From Hirudinaria manillensis (taxonomy: Eukaryota; Annelida; Clitellata; Hirudinida; Hirudinidae), in the NCBI GenBank assembly GCA_034509925.1, contig CM067529.1, positions 9,365,501 to 9,429,500 of the forward strand: DNA of 64,000 nt. The letters run 5' to 3'. The translations under genes and the position numbers were made by a program. The notes under the pieces are model-generated. The model did not search any database. It was given only the letters and a program-made list of their open reading frames with translations, and had not been told where the DNA came from. This document shows, one piece after another, positions 1 through 10,090 of this stretch (its first letter is position 1; each line of letters opens with the position of its first letter).

Positions 1-114
1 TTAATGTTTTTATTCTAGCGCATTTAAAATATAAAAAAAATTATTATCGAGATTTTTCAGTCTTTTTTTCGTATTTTTTCTTTTCTGCTTCTGTCGCGAT
101 GGCTGCCGATTTGC

Positions 115-717
115 TTACGCGTACGGATGATATCTGAATTCTTTGAGAACGGAATTCATCATTTTGAATTCATTTCTCTTTTTGCAATGGAATCCATTGA
201 TTATCGAATCCTTGCATGTCGTTCCAGGCAGATTCTCTTCCTGCAAATCTAAATTTCGAACTCCGTGGCATAAGGCGTCGATTTTTTTGGCGGAATCTGT
301 TCGAATTGACTCGATAGCCTGATCGGCCATTCTGGCTAGCTCCTCGGCGAAAGAAGCCAAGAAGGCTTCTGTCTCGTGGTCTGGCCTGCTTTTCGGCAGT
401 GAATTGGGTCGCTCCTTGAGCAACTTTTTGTCTTCGATATACTGTCGAAGATGCGAATTTAATCTAAACGTGCCATTTTGTTTTTCTTTGTCAAGAATCA
501 GTTTACTCTCGACTAAGTGATTCTTGACTCCTTCCGTTTTAGATCGTTTTCTCAGGTCATATTTAAACGGCTGTTGTTTTGGCTTATCGATTCCGTACTG
601 ACTACCGCCGTACGTCGTTTTATGGTAGGAAATGTTATTCCTGAGAATCGAACTTTTCGAATGTCCAACCATTTTCGTATTAGTTGGTTGGAAAGCAATG
701 GCAGTTGTTCGAGTCAT
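115..717 (-). CDS. Array gene copy 1, long form, 200 aa
   Basis: Leftmost complete copy. It differs from the consensus long protein at residue 51, which is Phe instead of Trp. Its leader carries the AAGGTCAGC allele on the plus strand that is otherwise typical of short units. The family is described at copy 3 (2047-2649). Confidence 0.8.
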   Translation of the reverse strand: MTRTTAIAFQPTNTKMVGHSKSSILRNNISYHKTTYGGSQYGIDKPKQQPFKYDLRKRSKTEGVKNHLVESKLILDKEKQNGTFRLNSHLRQYIEDKKLLKERPNSLPKSRPDHETEAFLASFAEELARMADQAIESIRTDSAKKIDALCHGVRNLDLQEENLPGTTCKDSIINGFHCKKRNEFKMMNSVLKEFRYHPYA

Positions 718-928
718 AATATCAATTCACGGCCTTATCACGAGGAGAGACACCCGCACGAACGAAGGTCAGCGAAGAAATGACAAGCCTAGTCGATGCG
801 CCTACTTATATAGATTCTCTAGCGGCCCGTCGCTAAGCAACGGCGGCATGCAGCGCACGTGACGGCCACCGGGCGGAGTCACGCACTTAAATTTCTATGC
901 GATACGTAATTATTTGTCCATTATACAT

Positions 929-981
929 TTTATTTGATAATTTTAATTCAAGTACCGTTGTTATTTTTTAATGTTTTTATT
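929..981 (-). terminator. Array polyadenylation signals (representative unit)
   Basis: Two AATAAA hexamers on the minus strand, at 976-981 and 929-934, lie about 100 and 150 nt downstream of the stop codon at 1082. The same pair follows each copy. Their presence implies polyadenylated RNA polymerase II transcripts. A base next to the second signal is one of the array's recurring markers (ACATTTT or AAATTTT on the plus strand). Confidence 0.6.
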
Positions 982-1081
982 CTAGCGCATTTAAAATGTA
1001 AAAAAAATTATTATCGAGATTTTTCAGTCTTTTTTTCGTATTTTTTCTTTTCTGCTTCTGTCGCGATGGCTGCCGATTTGC

Positions 1082-1684
1082 TTACGCGTACGGATGATAT
1101 CTGAATTCTTTGAGAACGGAATTCATCATTTTGAATTCATTTCTCTTTTTGCAATGGAATCCATTGATTATCGAATCCTTGCATGTAGTTCCAGGCAGAT
1201 TCTCTTCCTGCAAATCTAAATTTCGAACTCCGTGGCATAAGGCGTCGATTTTTTTGACGGAATCTGTTCGAATTGACTCGATAGCCTGATCGGCCATTCT
1301 GGCTAGCTCCTCGGCGAAAGAAGCCAAGAAGGCTTCTGTCTCGTGGTCTGGCCTGCTTTTCGGCAGTGAATTGGGTCGCTCCTTGAGCAACTTTTTGTCT
1401 TCGATATACTGTCGAAGATGCGAATTTAATCTAAACGTGCCATTTTGTTTTTCTTTGTCAAGAATCAGTTTACTCTCGACTAAGTGATTCTTGACTCCTT
1501 CCGTTTTAGATCGTTTTCTCAGGTCATATTTCCACGGCTGTTGTTTTGGCTTATCGATTCCGTACTGACTACCGCCGTACGTCGTTTTATGGTAGGAAAT
1601 GTTATTCCTGAGAATCGAACTTTTCGAATGTCCAACCATTTTCGTATTAGTTGGTTGGAAAGCAATGGCAGTTGTTCGAGTCAT
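1082..1684 (-). CDS. Array gene copy 2, long form, Val143 variant
   Basis: Consensus apart from Val instead of Ala at residue 143. It also carries the silent ACT codon at Thr166 (consensus ACG). These two markers recur together in copies 21, 30, 36 and 37. Confidence 0.8.
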   Translation of the reverse strand: MTRTTAIAFQPTNTKMVGHSKSSILRNNISYHKTTYGGSQYGIDKPKQQPWKYDLRKRSKTEGVKNHLVESKLILDKEKQNGTFRLNSHLRQYIEDKKLLKERPNSLPKSRPDHETEAFLASFAEELARMADQAIESIRTDSVKKIDALCHGVRNLDLQEENLPGTTCKDSIINGFHCKKRNEFKMMNSVLKEFRYHPYA

Positions 1685-1764
1685 AATATCAATTCACGGC
1701 CTTATCACGAGGAGAGACACCCGCACGAACGAAGCTCAGCGAAGAAATGACAAGCCTAGTCGAT

Positions 1765-1852
1765 GCGCCTACTTATATAGATTCTCTAGCGGCCCGTCGC
1801 TAAGCAACGGCGGCATGCAGCGCACGTGACGGCCACCGGGCGGAGTCACGCA
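1765..1852 (-). promoter_or_regulatory. Array promoter (representative unit)
   Basis: Minus-strand core promoter of the gene at 1082-1684, repeated at the same offset before every copy of both forms. TATATAAG lies at 1772-1779, about 90 bp before the ATG, so transcription should start near 1,750. Upstream are an imperfect inverted repeat GTTGCTTAGCGAC (1796-1808; half-sites GTTGC/GCGAC, resembling an RFX X-box), an E-box CACGTG (1823-1828) and a TGACTCCGCCC stretch that looks like a GC box. The block is GC-rich inside AT-rich DNA. One marker base pair just upstream of the TATA box varies between copies (AGAGAATC or AGAGATTC). Factor names are inferred from motif shape only. Confidence 0.7.
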
Positions 1853-2046
1853 CTTAAATTTCTATGCGATACGTAATTATTTGTCCATTATACATTTTAT
1901 TTGATAATTTTAATTCAAGTACCGTTGTTATTTTTTAATGTTTTTATTCTAGCGCATTTAAAATATAAAAAAAATTATTATCGAGATTTTTCAGTCTTTT
2001 TTTCGTATTTTTCTTTCTGCTTCTGTCGCGATGGCTGCCGATTTGC

Positions 2047-2649
2047 TTACGCGTACGGATGATATCTGAATTCTTTGAGAACGGAATTCATCATTTTGAA
2101 TTCATTTCTCTTTTTGCAATGGAATCCATTGATTATCGAATCCTTGCATGTCGTTCCAGGCAGATTCTCTTCCTGCAAATCTAAATTTCGAACTCCGTGG
2201 CATAAGGCGTCGATTTTTTTGGCGGAATCTGTTCGAATTGACTCGATAGCCTGATCGGCCATTCTGGCTAGCTCCTCGGCGAAAGAAGCCAAGAAGGCTT
2301 CTGTCTCGTGGTCTGGCCTGCTTTTCGGCAGTGAATTGGGTCGCTCCTTGAGCAACTTTTTGTCTTCGATATACTGTCGAAGATGCGAATTTAATCTAAA
2401 CGTGCCATTTTGTTTTTCTTTGTCAAGAATCAGTTTACTCTCGACTAAGTGATTCTTGACTCCTTCCGTTTTAGATCGTTTTCTCAGGTCATATTTCCAC
2501 GGCTGTTGTTTTGGCTTATCGATTCCGTACTGACTACCGCCGTACGTCGTTTTATGGTAGGAAATGTTATTCCTGAGAATCGAACTTTTCGAATGTCCAA
2601 CCATTTTCGTATTAGTTGGTTGGAAAGCAATGGCAGTTGTTCGAGTCAT
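2047..2649 (-). CDS. Array gene copy 3, reference long form, unknown basic protein
   Basis: I do not recognise this 200-residue family. The ATG is the first in frame and follows the common leader. The product is basic: by my count about 36 Lys/Arg against 24 Asp/Glu. It has no signal peptide, no membrane segment and no histone-fold pattern. Visible parts are an N-terminal segment shared with the short form (1-22), a basic stretch with KYDLRKRSK (52-60), a Lys/Glu-rich middle (65-110), a likely amphipathic helix EAFLASFAEELAR (117-129), and a conserved C-terminal block with NLPGTTCKDSIINGF (162-176), CKK (178-180) and LKEFRYHPYA at the end. Cysteines sit at 150, 168 and 178. Twenty-two of 33 long copies encode exactly this sequence. 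TATA promoters and 38 of 40 open frames argue for expression. A nuclear or nucleic-acid role is only a guess from the charge. Confidence 0.82.
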   Translation of the reverse strand: MTRTTAIAFQPTNTKMVGHSKSSILRNNISYHKTTYGGSQYGIDKPKQQPWKYDLRKRSKTEGVKNHLVESKLILDKEKQNGTFRLNSHLRQYIEDKKLLKERPNSLPKSRPDHETEAFLASFAEELARMADQAIESIRTDSAKKIDALCHGVRNLDLQEENLPGTTCKDSIINGFHCKKRNEFKMMNSVLKEFRYHPYA

Positions 2650-3007
2650 AATATCAATTCACGGCCTTATCACGAGGAGAGACACCCGCACGAACGAAGC
2701 TCAGCGAAGAAATGACAAGCCTAGTCGATGCGCCTACTTATATAGATTCTCTAGCGGCCCGTCGCTAAGCAACGGCGGCATGCAGCGCACGTGACGGCCA
2801 CCGGGCGGAGTCACGCACTTAAATTTCTATGCGATACGTAATTCCATTATACATTTTATTTGATAATTTTAATTCAAGTACCGTTGTTATTTTTTAATGT
2901 TTTTATTCTAGCGCATTTAAAATATAAAAAAAATTATTATCGAGATTTTGCAGTCTTTTTTTCGTATTTTTCATTTTCTGCTTCTGTCGCGATGGCTGCC
3001 GATTTGC

Positions 3008-3409
3008 TTACGCGTACGGATGATATCTGAATTCTTTGAGAACCTTAATCCTTATTTTCAAATTATTTTTCTTTTTGCAAGGGAATCCATTGATTATCGA
3101 ATCCTTGCATGCCGTTCCAGGCAGATTCTGTTCTTTCATAACTGAGGTTCGAATATCTTTGCTTAAGACATTTATCGAGGAATCTATACATATTGGGGTC
3201 ACAGTCGCTTTGGACGTCTTTGCCAACTCTTCGTTGAAATCAAGCAGGAACGCTTTTAGCTTCGGATCGAGCTGGCGCATTTTAGATTTCTTCCGCTTTT
3301 GACATCTCCTTGCCTGATTTTTATTACTAGGAACTAGATCTTTCGAATGTTCAACCATTGTCTTGTTTATGTTAGTTGGTTGGGAAGCAACAGCAGTTAT
3401 TCGAGTCAT
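3008..3409 (-). CDS. Array gene copy 4, short form, 133 aa
   Basis: Consensus short protein. The unit to its right, copy 5, is also short, and the two encode identical proteins. The spacer between copies 3 and 4 lacks the ATTTGT found in other spacers, giving the smallest long-unit period (961 bp). Confidence 0.8.
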   Translation of the reverse strand: MTRITAVASQPTNINKTMVEHSKDLVPSNKNQARRCQKRKKSKMRQLDPKLKAFLLDFNEELAKTSKATVTPICIDSSINVLSKDIRTSVMKEQNLPGTACKDSIINGFPCKKKNNLKIRIKVLKEFRYHPYA

Positions 3410-3757
3410 AATATTAGGAGTAGAGACACCCGCACGAACGAAGGTCAGCGAAGAAATGACAAGCCTAGTCGATGCGCCTACTTATATAGATTCTCTAGCG
3501 GCCCGTCGCTAAGCAACGGCGGCATGCAGCGCACGTGACGGCCACCGGGCGGAGTCACGCACTTAAATTTCTATGCGATACGTAATTATTTGTCCATTAT
3601 ACATTTTATTTGATAATTTTAATTCAAGTACCGTTGTTATTTTTTAATGTTTTTATTCTAGCGCATTTAAAAAATAAAAAAAATTATTATCGAGATTTTT
3701 CAGTCTTTTTTTCGTATTTTTCATTTTCTGCTTCTGTCGCGATGGCTGCCGATTTGC

Positions 3758-4159
3758 TTACGCGTACGGATGATATCTGAATTCTTTGAGAACCTTAATC
3801 CTTATTTTCAAATTATTTTTCTTTTTGCAAGGGAATCCATTGATTATCGAATCCTTGCATGCCGTTCCAGGCAGATTCTGTTCTTTCATAACTGAGGTTC
3901 GAATATCTTTGCTTAAGACATTTATCGAGGAATCTATACATATTGGGGTCACAGTCGCTTTGGACGTCTTTGCCAACTCTTCGTTGAAATCAAGCAGGAA
4001 CGCTTTTAGCTTCGGATCGAGCTGGCGCATTTTAGATTTCTTCCGCTTTTGACATCTCCTTGCCTGATTTTTATTACTAGGAACTAGATCTTTCGAATGT
4101 TCAACCATTGTCTTGTTTATGTTAGTTGGTTGGGAAGCAACAGCAGTTATTCGAGTCAT
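3758..4159 (-). CDS. Array gene copy 5, reference short form, unknown basic protein
   Basis: This is a 133-residue paralogue of the long form. Residues 1-23 match the long N-terminus, with a two-codon insertion (PTNINKTMV against PTNTKMV). Residues 52-64 (KAFLLDFNEELAK) match the long-form helix, and 94-133 match its C-terminal block. The long form's 24-116 is replaced by an unrelated basic stretch of about 26 residues, including RRCQKRKKSK (34-43). Length differences between the forms keep the reading frame, which supports coding. Promoter and 3' flank are the same as in long units, so both forms should be expressed together. Function unknown. Confidence 0.8.
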   Translation of the reverse strand: MTRITAVASQPTNINKTMVEHSKDLVPSNKNQARRCQKRKKSKMRQLDPKLKAFLLDFNEELAKTSKATVTPICIDSSINVLSKDIRTSVMKEQNLPGTACKDSIINGFPCKKKNNLKIRIKVLKEFRYHPYA

Positions 4160-4506
4160 AATATTAGGAGTAGAGACACCCGCACGAACGAAGGTCAGCG
4201 AAGAAATGACAAGCCTAGTCGATGCGCCTACTTATATAGATTCTCTAGCGGCCCGTCGCTAAGCAACGGCGGCATGCAGCGCACGTGACGGCCACCGGGC
4301 GGAGTCACGCACTTAAATTTCTATGCGATACGTAATTATTTGTCCATTATACATTTTATTTGATAATTTTAATTCAAGTACCGTTGTTATTTTTTAATGT
4401 TTTTATTCTAGCGCATTTAAAATATAAAAAAAATTATTATCGAGATTTTTCAGTCTTTTTTTCGTATTTTTCCTTTCTGCTTCTGTCGCGATGGCTGCCG
4501 ATTTGC

Positions 4507-5109
4507 TTACGCGTACGGATGATATCTGAATTCTTTGAGAACGGAATTCATCATTTTGAATTCATTTCTCTTTTTGCAATGGAATCCATTGATTATCGAA
4601 TCCTTGCATGTCGTTCCAGGCAGATTCTCTTCCTGCAAATCTAAATTTCGAACTCCGTGGCATAAGGCGTCGATTTTTTTGGCGGAATCTGTTCGAATTG
4701 ACTCGATAGCCTGATCGGCCATTCTGGCTAGCTCCTCGGCGAAAGAAGCCAAGAAGGCTTCTGTCTCGTGGTCTGGCCTGCTTTTCGGCAGTGAATTGGG
4801 TCGCTCCTTGAGCAACTTTTTGTCTTCGATATACTGTCGAAGATGCGAATTTAATCTAAACGTGCCATTTTGTTTTTCTTTGTCAAGAATCAGTTTACTC
4901 TCGACTAAGTGATTCTTGACTCCTTCCGTTTTAGATCGTTTTCTCAGGTCATATTTCCACGGCTGTTGTTTTGGCTTATCGATTCCGTACTGACTACCGC
5001 CGTACGTCGTTTTATGGTAGGAAATGTTATTCCTGAGAATCGAACTTTTCGAATGTCCAACCATTTTCGTATTAGTTGGTTGGAAAGCAATGGCAGTTGT
5101 TCGAGTCAT
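4507..5109 (-). CDS. Array gene copy 6, long form, consensus
   Basis: Consensus protein, lying between short copies 5 and 7. Its 3' flank has a TTTTTCCTTTCTGC T-run variant shared with copies 28 and 29, which also follow short units. This suggests a duplicated short-long block. Confidence 0.8.
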   Translation of the reverse strand: MTRTTAIAFQPTNTKMVGHSKSSILRNNISYHKTTYGGSQYGIDKPKQQPWKYDLRKRSKTEGVKNHLVESKLILDKEKQNGTFRLNSHLRQYIEDKKLLKERPNSLPKSRPDHETEAFLASFAEELARMADQAIESIRTDSAKKIDALCHGVRNLDLQEENLPGTTCKDSIINGFHCKKRNEFKMMNSVLKEFRYHPYA

Positions 5110-5473
5110 AATATCAATTCACGGCCTTATCACGAGGAGAGACACCCGCACGAACGAAGCTCAGCGAAGAAATGACAAGCCTAGTCGATGCGCCTACTTA
5201 TATAGATTCTCTAGCGGCCCGTCGCTAAGCAACGGCGGCATGCAGCGCACGTGACGGCCACCGGGCGGAGTCACGCACTTAAATTTCTATGCGATACGTA
5301 ATTATTTGTCCATTATAAATTTTATTTGATAATTTTAATTCAAGTACCGTTGTTATTTTTTAATGTTTTTATTCTAGCGCATTTAAAATATAAAAAAAAT
5401 TATTATCGAGATTTTTCAGTCTTTTTTTCGTATTTTTTCTTTTCTGCTTCTGTCGCGATGGCTGCCGATTTGC

Positions 5474-5875
5474 TTACGCGTACGGATGATATCTGAATTC
5501 TTTGAGAACCTTAATCCTTATTTTCAAATTATTTTTCTTTTTGCAAGGGAATCCATTGATTATCGAATCCTTGCATGCCGTTCCAGGCAGATTCTGTTCT
5601 TTCATAACTGAGGTTCGAATATATTTGCTTAAGACATTTATCGAGGAATCTATACATATTGGGGTCACAGTCGCTTTGGACGTCTTTGCCAACTCTTCGT
5701 TGAAATCAAGCAGGAACGCTTTTAGCTTCGGATCGAGCTGGCGCATTTTAGATTTCTTCCGCTTTTGACATCTCCTTGCCTGATTTTTATTACTAGGAAC
5801 TAGATCTTTCGAATGTTCAACCATTGTCTTGTTTATGTTAGTTGGTTGGGAAGCAACAGCAGTTATTCGAGTCAT
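5474..5875 (-). CDS. Array gene copy 7, short form, Tyr85 variant
   Basis: Short protein with Asp85 replaced by Tyr, otherwise consensus. It is isolated between long copies 6 and 8. Confidence 0.8.
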   Translation of the reverse strand: MTRITAVASQPTNINKTMVEHSKDLVPSNKNQARRCQKRKKSKMRQLDPKLKAFLLDFNEELAKTSKATVTPICIDSSINVLSKYIRTSVMKEQNLPGTACKDSIINGFPCKKKNNLKIRIKVLKEFRYHPYA

Positions 5876-6224
5876 AATATTAGGAGTAGAGACACCCGCA
5901 CGAACGAAGGTCAGCGAAGAAATGACAAGCCTAGTCGATGCGCCTACTTATATAGATTCTCTAGCGGCCCGTCGCTAAGCAACGGCGGCATGCAGCGCAC
6001 GTGACGGCCACCGGGCGGAGTCACGCACTTAAATTTCTATGCGATACGTAATTATTTGTCCATTATACATTTTATTTGATAATTTTAATTCAAGTACCGT
6101 TGTTATTTTTTAATGTTTTTATTCTAGCGCATTTAAAATATAAAAAAAAATTATTATCGAGATTTTGCAGTCTTTTTTTCGTATTTTTCATTTTCTGCTT
6201 CTGTCGCGATGGCTGCCGATTTGC

Positions 6225-6827
6225 TTACGCGTACGGATGATATCTGAATTCTTTGAGAACCTTAATCCTTATTTTCAAATTATTTTTCTTTTTGCAATGG
6301 AATCCATTGATTATCGAATCCTTGCATGTCGTTCCAGGCAGATTCTCTTCCTGCAAATCTAAATTTCGAACTCCGTGGCATAAGGCGTCGATTTTTTTGG
6401 CGGAATCTGTTCGAATTGACTCGATAGCCTGATCGGCCATTCTGGCTAGCTCCTCGGCGAAAGAAGCCAAGAAGGCTTCTGTCTCGTGGTCTGGCCTGCT
6501 TTTCGGCAGTGAATTGGGTCGCTCCTTGAGCAACTTTTTGTCTTCGATATACTGTCGAAGATGCGAATTTAATCTAAACGTGCCATTTTGTTTTTCTTTG
6601 TCAAGAATCAGTTTACTCTCGACTAAGTGATTCTTGACTCCTTCCGTTTTAGATCGTTTTCTCAGGTCATATTTCCACGGCTGTTGTTTTGGCTTATCGA
6701 TTCCGTACTGACTACCGCCGTACGTCGTTTTATGGTAGGAAATGTTATTCCTGAGAATCGAACTTTTCGAATGTCCAACCATTTTCGTATTAGTTGGTTG
6801 GAAAGCAATGGCAGTTGTTCGAGTCAT
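6225..6827 (-). CDS. Array gene copy 8, long/short chimera
   Basis: The protein is long-form up to about residue 180. Residues 181-189 are then KNNLKIRIK, the short-form sequence, instead of RNEFKMMNS. The 3' flank (TTTTTCATTTTCTGC on the plus strand) is also short-type, so the exchange point lies within the last 30 codons. It has the rarer AGAGATTC allele upstream of the TATA box. Confidence 0.8.
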   Translation of the reverse strand: MTRTTAIAFQPTNTKMVGHSKSSILRNNISYHKTTYGGSQYGIDKPKQQPWKYDLRKRSKTEGVKNHLVESKLILDKEKQNGTFRLNSHLRQYIEDKKLLKERPNSLPKSRPDHETEAFLASFAEELARMADQAIESIRTDSAKKIDALCHGVRNLDLQEENLPGTTCKDSIINGFHCKKKNNLKIRIKVLKEFRYHPYA

Positions 6828-7191
6828 AATATCAATTCACGGCCTTATCACGAGGAGAGACACCCGCACGAACGAAGCTCAGCGAAGAAATGACAAGCCT
6901 AGTCGATGCGCCTACTTATATAGAATCTCTAGCGGCCCGTCGCTAAGCAACGGCGGCATGCAGCGCACGTGACGGCCACCGGGCGGAGTCACGCACTTAA
7001 ATTTCTATGCGATACGTAATTATTTGTCCATTATACATTTTATTTGATAATTTTAATTCAAGTACCGTTGTTATTTTTTAATGTTTTTATTCTAGCGCAT
7101 TTAAAATATAAAAAAAATTATTATCGAGATTTTTCAGTCTTTTTTTCGTATTTTTTCTTTTCTGCTTCTGTCGCGATGGCTGCCGATTTGC

Positions 7192-7794
7192 TTACGCGTA
7201 CGGATGATATCTGAATTCTTTGAGAACGGAATTCATCATTTTGAATTCATTTCTCTTTTTGCAATGGAATCCATTGATTATCGAATCCTTGCATGTCGTT
7301 CCAGGCAGATTCTCTTCCTGCAAATCTAAATTTCGAACTCCGTGGCATAAGGCGTCGATTTTTTTGGCGGAATCTGTTCGAATTGACTCGATAGCCTGAT
7401 CGGCCATTCTGGCTAGCTCCTCGGCGAAAGAAGCCAAGAAGGCTTCTGTCTCGTGGTCTGGCCTGCTTTTCGGCAGTGAATTGGGTCGCTCCTTGAGCAA
7501 CTTTTTGTCTTCGATATACTGTCGAAGATGCGAATTTAATCTAAACGTGCCATTTTGTTTTTCTTTGTCAAGAATCAGTTTACTCTCGACTAAGTGATTC
7601 TTGACTCCTTCCGTTTTAGATCGTTTTCTCAGGTCATATTTCCACGGCTGTTGTTTTGGCTTATCGATTCCGTACTGACTACCGCCGTACGTCGTTTTAT
7701 GGTAGGAAATGTTATTCCTGAGAATCGAACTTTTCGAATGTCCAACCATTTTCGTATTAGTTGGTTGGAAAGCAATGGCAGTTGTTCGAGTCAT
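7192..7794 (-). CDS. Array gene copy 9, long form, consensus
   Basis: Consensus protein with Thr166 as ACG. Right-hand spacer has the ACATTTT marker. Confidence 0.8.
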   Translation of the reverse strand: MTRTTAIAFQPTNTKMVGHSKSSILRNNISYHKTTYGGSQYGIDKPKQQPWKYDLRKRSKTEGVKNHLVESKLILDKEKQNGTFRLNSHLRQYIEDKKLLKERPNSLPKSRPDHETEAFLASFAEELARMADQAIESIRTDSAKKIDALCHGVRNLDLQEENLPGTTCKDSIINGFHCKKRNEFKMMNSVLKEFRYHPYA

Positions 7795-8158
7795 AATATC
7801 AATTCACGGCCTTATCACGAGGAGAGACACCCGCACGAACGAAGCTCAGCGAAGAAATGACAAGCCTAGTCGATGCGCCTACTTATATAGATTCTCTAGC
7901 GGCCCGTCGCTAAGCAACGGCGGCATGCAGCGCACGTGACGGCCACCGGGCGGAGTCACGCACTTAAATTTCTATGCGATACGTAATTATTTGTCCATTA
8001 TACATTTTATTTGATAATTTTAATTCAAGTACCGTTGTTATTTTTTAATGTTTTTATTCTAGCGCATTTAAAATATAAAAAAAATTATTATCGAGATTTT
8101 TCAGTCTTTTTTTCGTATTTTTTCTTTTCTGCTTCTGTCGCGATGGCTGCCGATTTGC

Positions 8159-8761
8159 TTACGCGTACGGATGATATCTGAATTCTTTGAGAACGGAATT
8201 CATCATTTTGAATTCATTTCTTTTTTTGCAATGGAATCCATTGATTATCGAATCCTTGCATGTCGTTCCAGGCAGATTCTCTTCCTGCAAATCTAAATTT
8301 CGAACTCCGTGGCATAAGGCGTCGATTTTTTTGGCGGAATCTGTTCGAATTGACTCGATAGCCTGATCGGCCATTCTGGCTAGCTCCTCGGCGAAAGAAG
8401 CCAAGAAGGCTTCTGTCTCGTGGTCTGGCCTGCTTTTCGGCAGTGAATTGGGTCGCTCCTTGAGCAACTTTTTGTCTTCGATATACTGTCGAAGATGCGA
8501 ATTTAATCTAAACGTGCCATTTTGTTTTTCTTTGTCAAGAATCAGTTTACTCTCGACTAAGTGATTCTTGACTCCTTCCGTTTTAGATCGTTTTCTCAGG
8601 TCATATTTCCACGGCTGTTGTTTTGGCTTATCGATTCCGTACTGACTACCGCCGTACGTCGTTTTATGGTAGGAAATGTTATTCCTGAGAATCGAACTTT
8701 TCGAATGTCCAACCATTTTCGTATTAGTTGGTTGGAAAGCAATGGCAGTTGTTCGAGTCAT
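8159..8761 (-). CDS. Array gene copy 10, long form, consensus
   Basis: Consensus protein. It shares a silent Lys180 codon change (AAA instead of AAG) with copy 12 only. Confidence 0.8.
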   Translation of the reverse strand: MTRTTAIAFQPTNTKMVGHSKSSILRNNISYHKTTYGGSQYGIDKPKQQPWKYDLRKRSKTEGVKNHLVESKLILDKEKQNGTFRLNSHLRQYIEDKKLLKERPNSLPKSRPDHETEAFLASFAEELARMADQAIESIRTDSAKKIDALCHGVRNLDLQEENLPGTTCKDSIINGFHCKKRNEFKMMNSVLKEFRYHPYA

Positions 8762-9123
8762 AATATCAATTCACGGCCTTATCACGAGGAGAGACACCCG
8801 CACGAACGAAGCTCAGCGAAGAAATGACAAGCCTAGTCGATGCGCCTACTTATATAGATTCTCTAGCGGCCCGTCGCTAAGCAACGGCGGCATGCAGCGC
8901 ACGTGACGGCCACCGGGCGGAGTCACGCACTTAAATTTCTATGCGATACGTAATTATTTGTCCATTATAAATTTTATTTGATAATTTTAATTCAAGTACC
9001 GTTGTTATTTTTTAATGTTTTTATTCTAGCGCATTTAAAATATAAAAAAAATTATTATCGAGATTTTTCAGTCTTTTTTTCGTATTTTTCTTTCTGCTTC
9101 TGTCGCGATGGCTGCCGATTTGC

Positions 9124-9726
9124 TTACGCGTACGGATGATATCTGAATTCTTTGAGAACGGAATTCATCATTTTGAATTCATTTCTCTTTTTGCAATGGA
9201 ATCCATTGATTATCGAATCCTTGCATGTCGTTCCAGGCAGATTCTCTTCCTGCAAATCTAAATTTCGAACTCCGTGGCATAAGGCGTCGATTTTTTTGGC
9301 GGAATCTGTTCGAATTGACTCGATAGCCTGATCGGCCATTCTGGCTAGCTCCTCGGCGAAAGAAGCCAAGAAGGCTTCTGTCTCGTGGTCTGGCCTGCTT
9401 TTCGGCAGTGAATTGGGTCGCTCCTTGAGCAACTTTTTGTCTTCGATATACTGTCGAAGATGCGAATTTAATCTAAACGTGCCATTTTGTTTTTCTTTGT
9501 CAAGAATCAGTTTACTCTCGACTAAGTGATTCTTGACTCCTTCCGTTTTAGATCGTTTTCTCAGGTCATATTTCCACGGCTGTTGTTTTGGCTTATCGAT
9601 TCCGTACTGACTACCGCCGTACGTCGTTTTATGGTAGGAAATGTTATTCCTGAGAATCGAACTTTTCGAATGTCCAACCATTTTCGTATTAGTTGGTTGG
9701 AAAGCAATGGCAGTTGTTCGAGTCAT
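9124..9726 (-). CDS. Array gene copy 11, long form, consensus
   Basis: Consensus protein. Its 3' flank has the 2-bp-shorter T-run also seen after copy 3, giving a 965-bp spacing from copy 10. Confidence 0.8.
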   Translation of the reverse strand: MTRTTAIAFQPTNTKMVGHSKSSILRNNISYHKTTYGGSQYGIDKPKQQPWKYDLRKRSKTEGVKNHLVESKLILDKEKQNGTFRLNSHLRQYIEDKKLLKERPNSLPKSRPDHETEAFLASFAEELARMADQAIESIRTDSAKKIDALCHGVRNLDLQEENLPGTTCKDSIINGFHCKKRNEFKMMNSVLKEFRYHPYA

Positions 9727-10090
9727 AATATCAATTCACGGCCTTATCACGAGGAGAGACACCCGCACGAACGAAGCTCAGCGAAGAAATGACAAGCCTA
9801 GTCGATGCGCCTACTTATATAGATTCTCTAGCGGCCCGTCGCTAAGCAACGGCGGCATGCAGCGCACGTGACGGCCACCGGGCGGAGTCACGCACTTAAA
9901 TTTCTATGCGATACGTAATTATTTGTCCATTATAAATTTTATTTGATAATTTTAATTCAAGTACCGTTGTTATTTTTTAATGTTTTTATTCTAGCGCATT
10001 TAAAATATAAAAAAAATTATTATCGAGATTTTTCAGTCTTTTTTTCGTATTTTTTCTTTTCTGCTTCTGTCGCGATGGCTGCCGATTTGC

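Noticed and set aside
517-862. Plus-strand 88- and 76-codon frames that recur in every array unit
   Set aside because: They are antisense to the minus-strand gene and its promoter. The 76-codon frame runs through the TATA box and E-box, and neither has an upstream promoter of its own.
1700-1790. Spliced-leader RNA gene in each array unit
   Set aside because: A downstream intact ORF with polyadenylation signals fits an mRNA gene better, and I see no Sm-site-like motif after a donor site in the leader.
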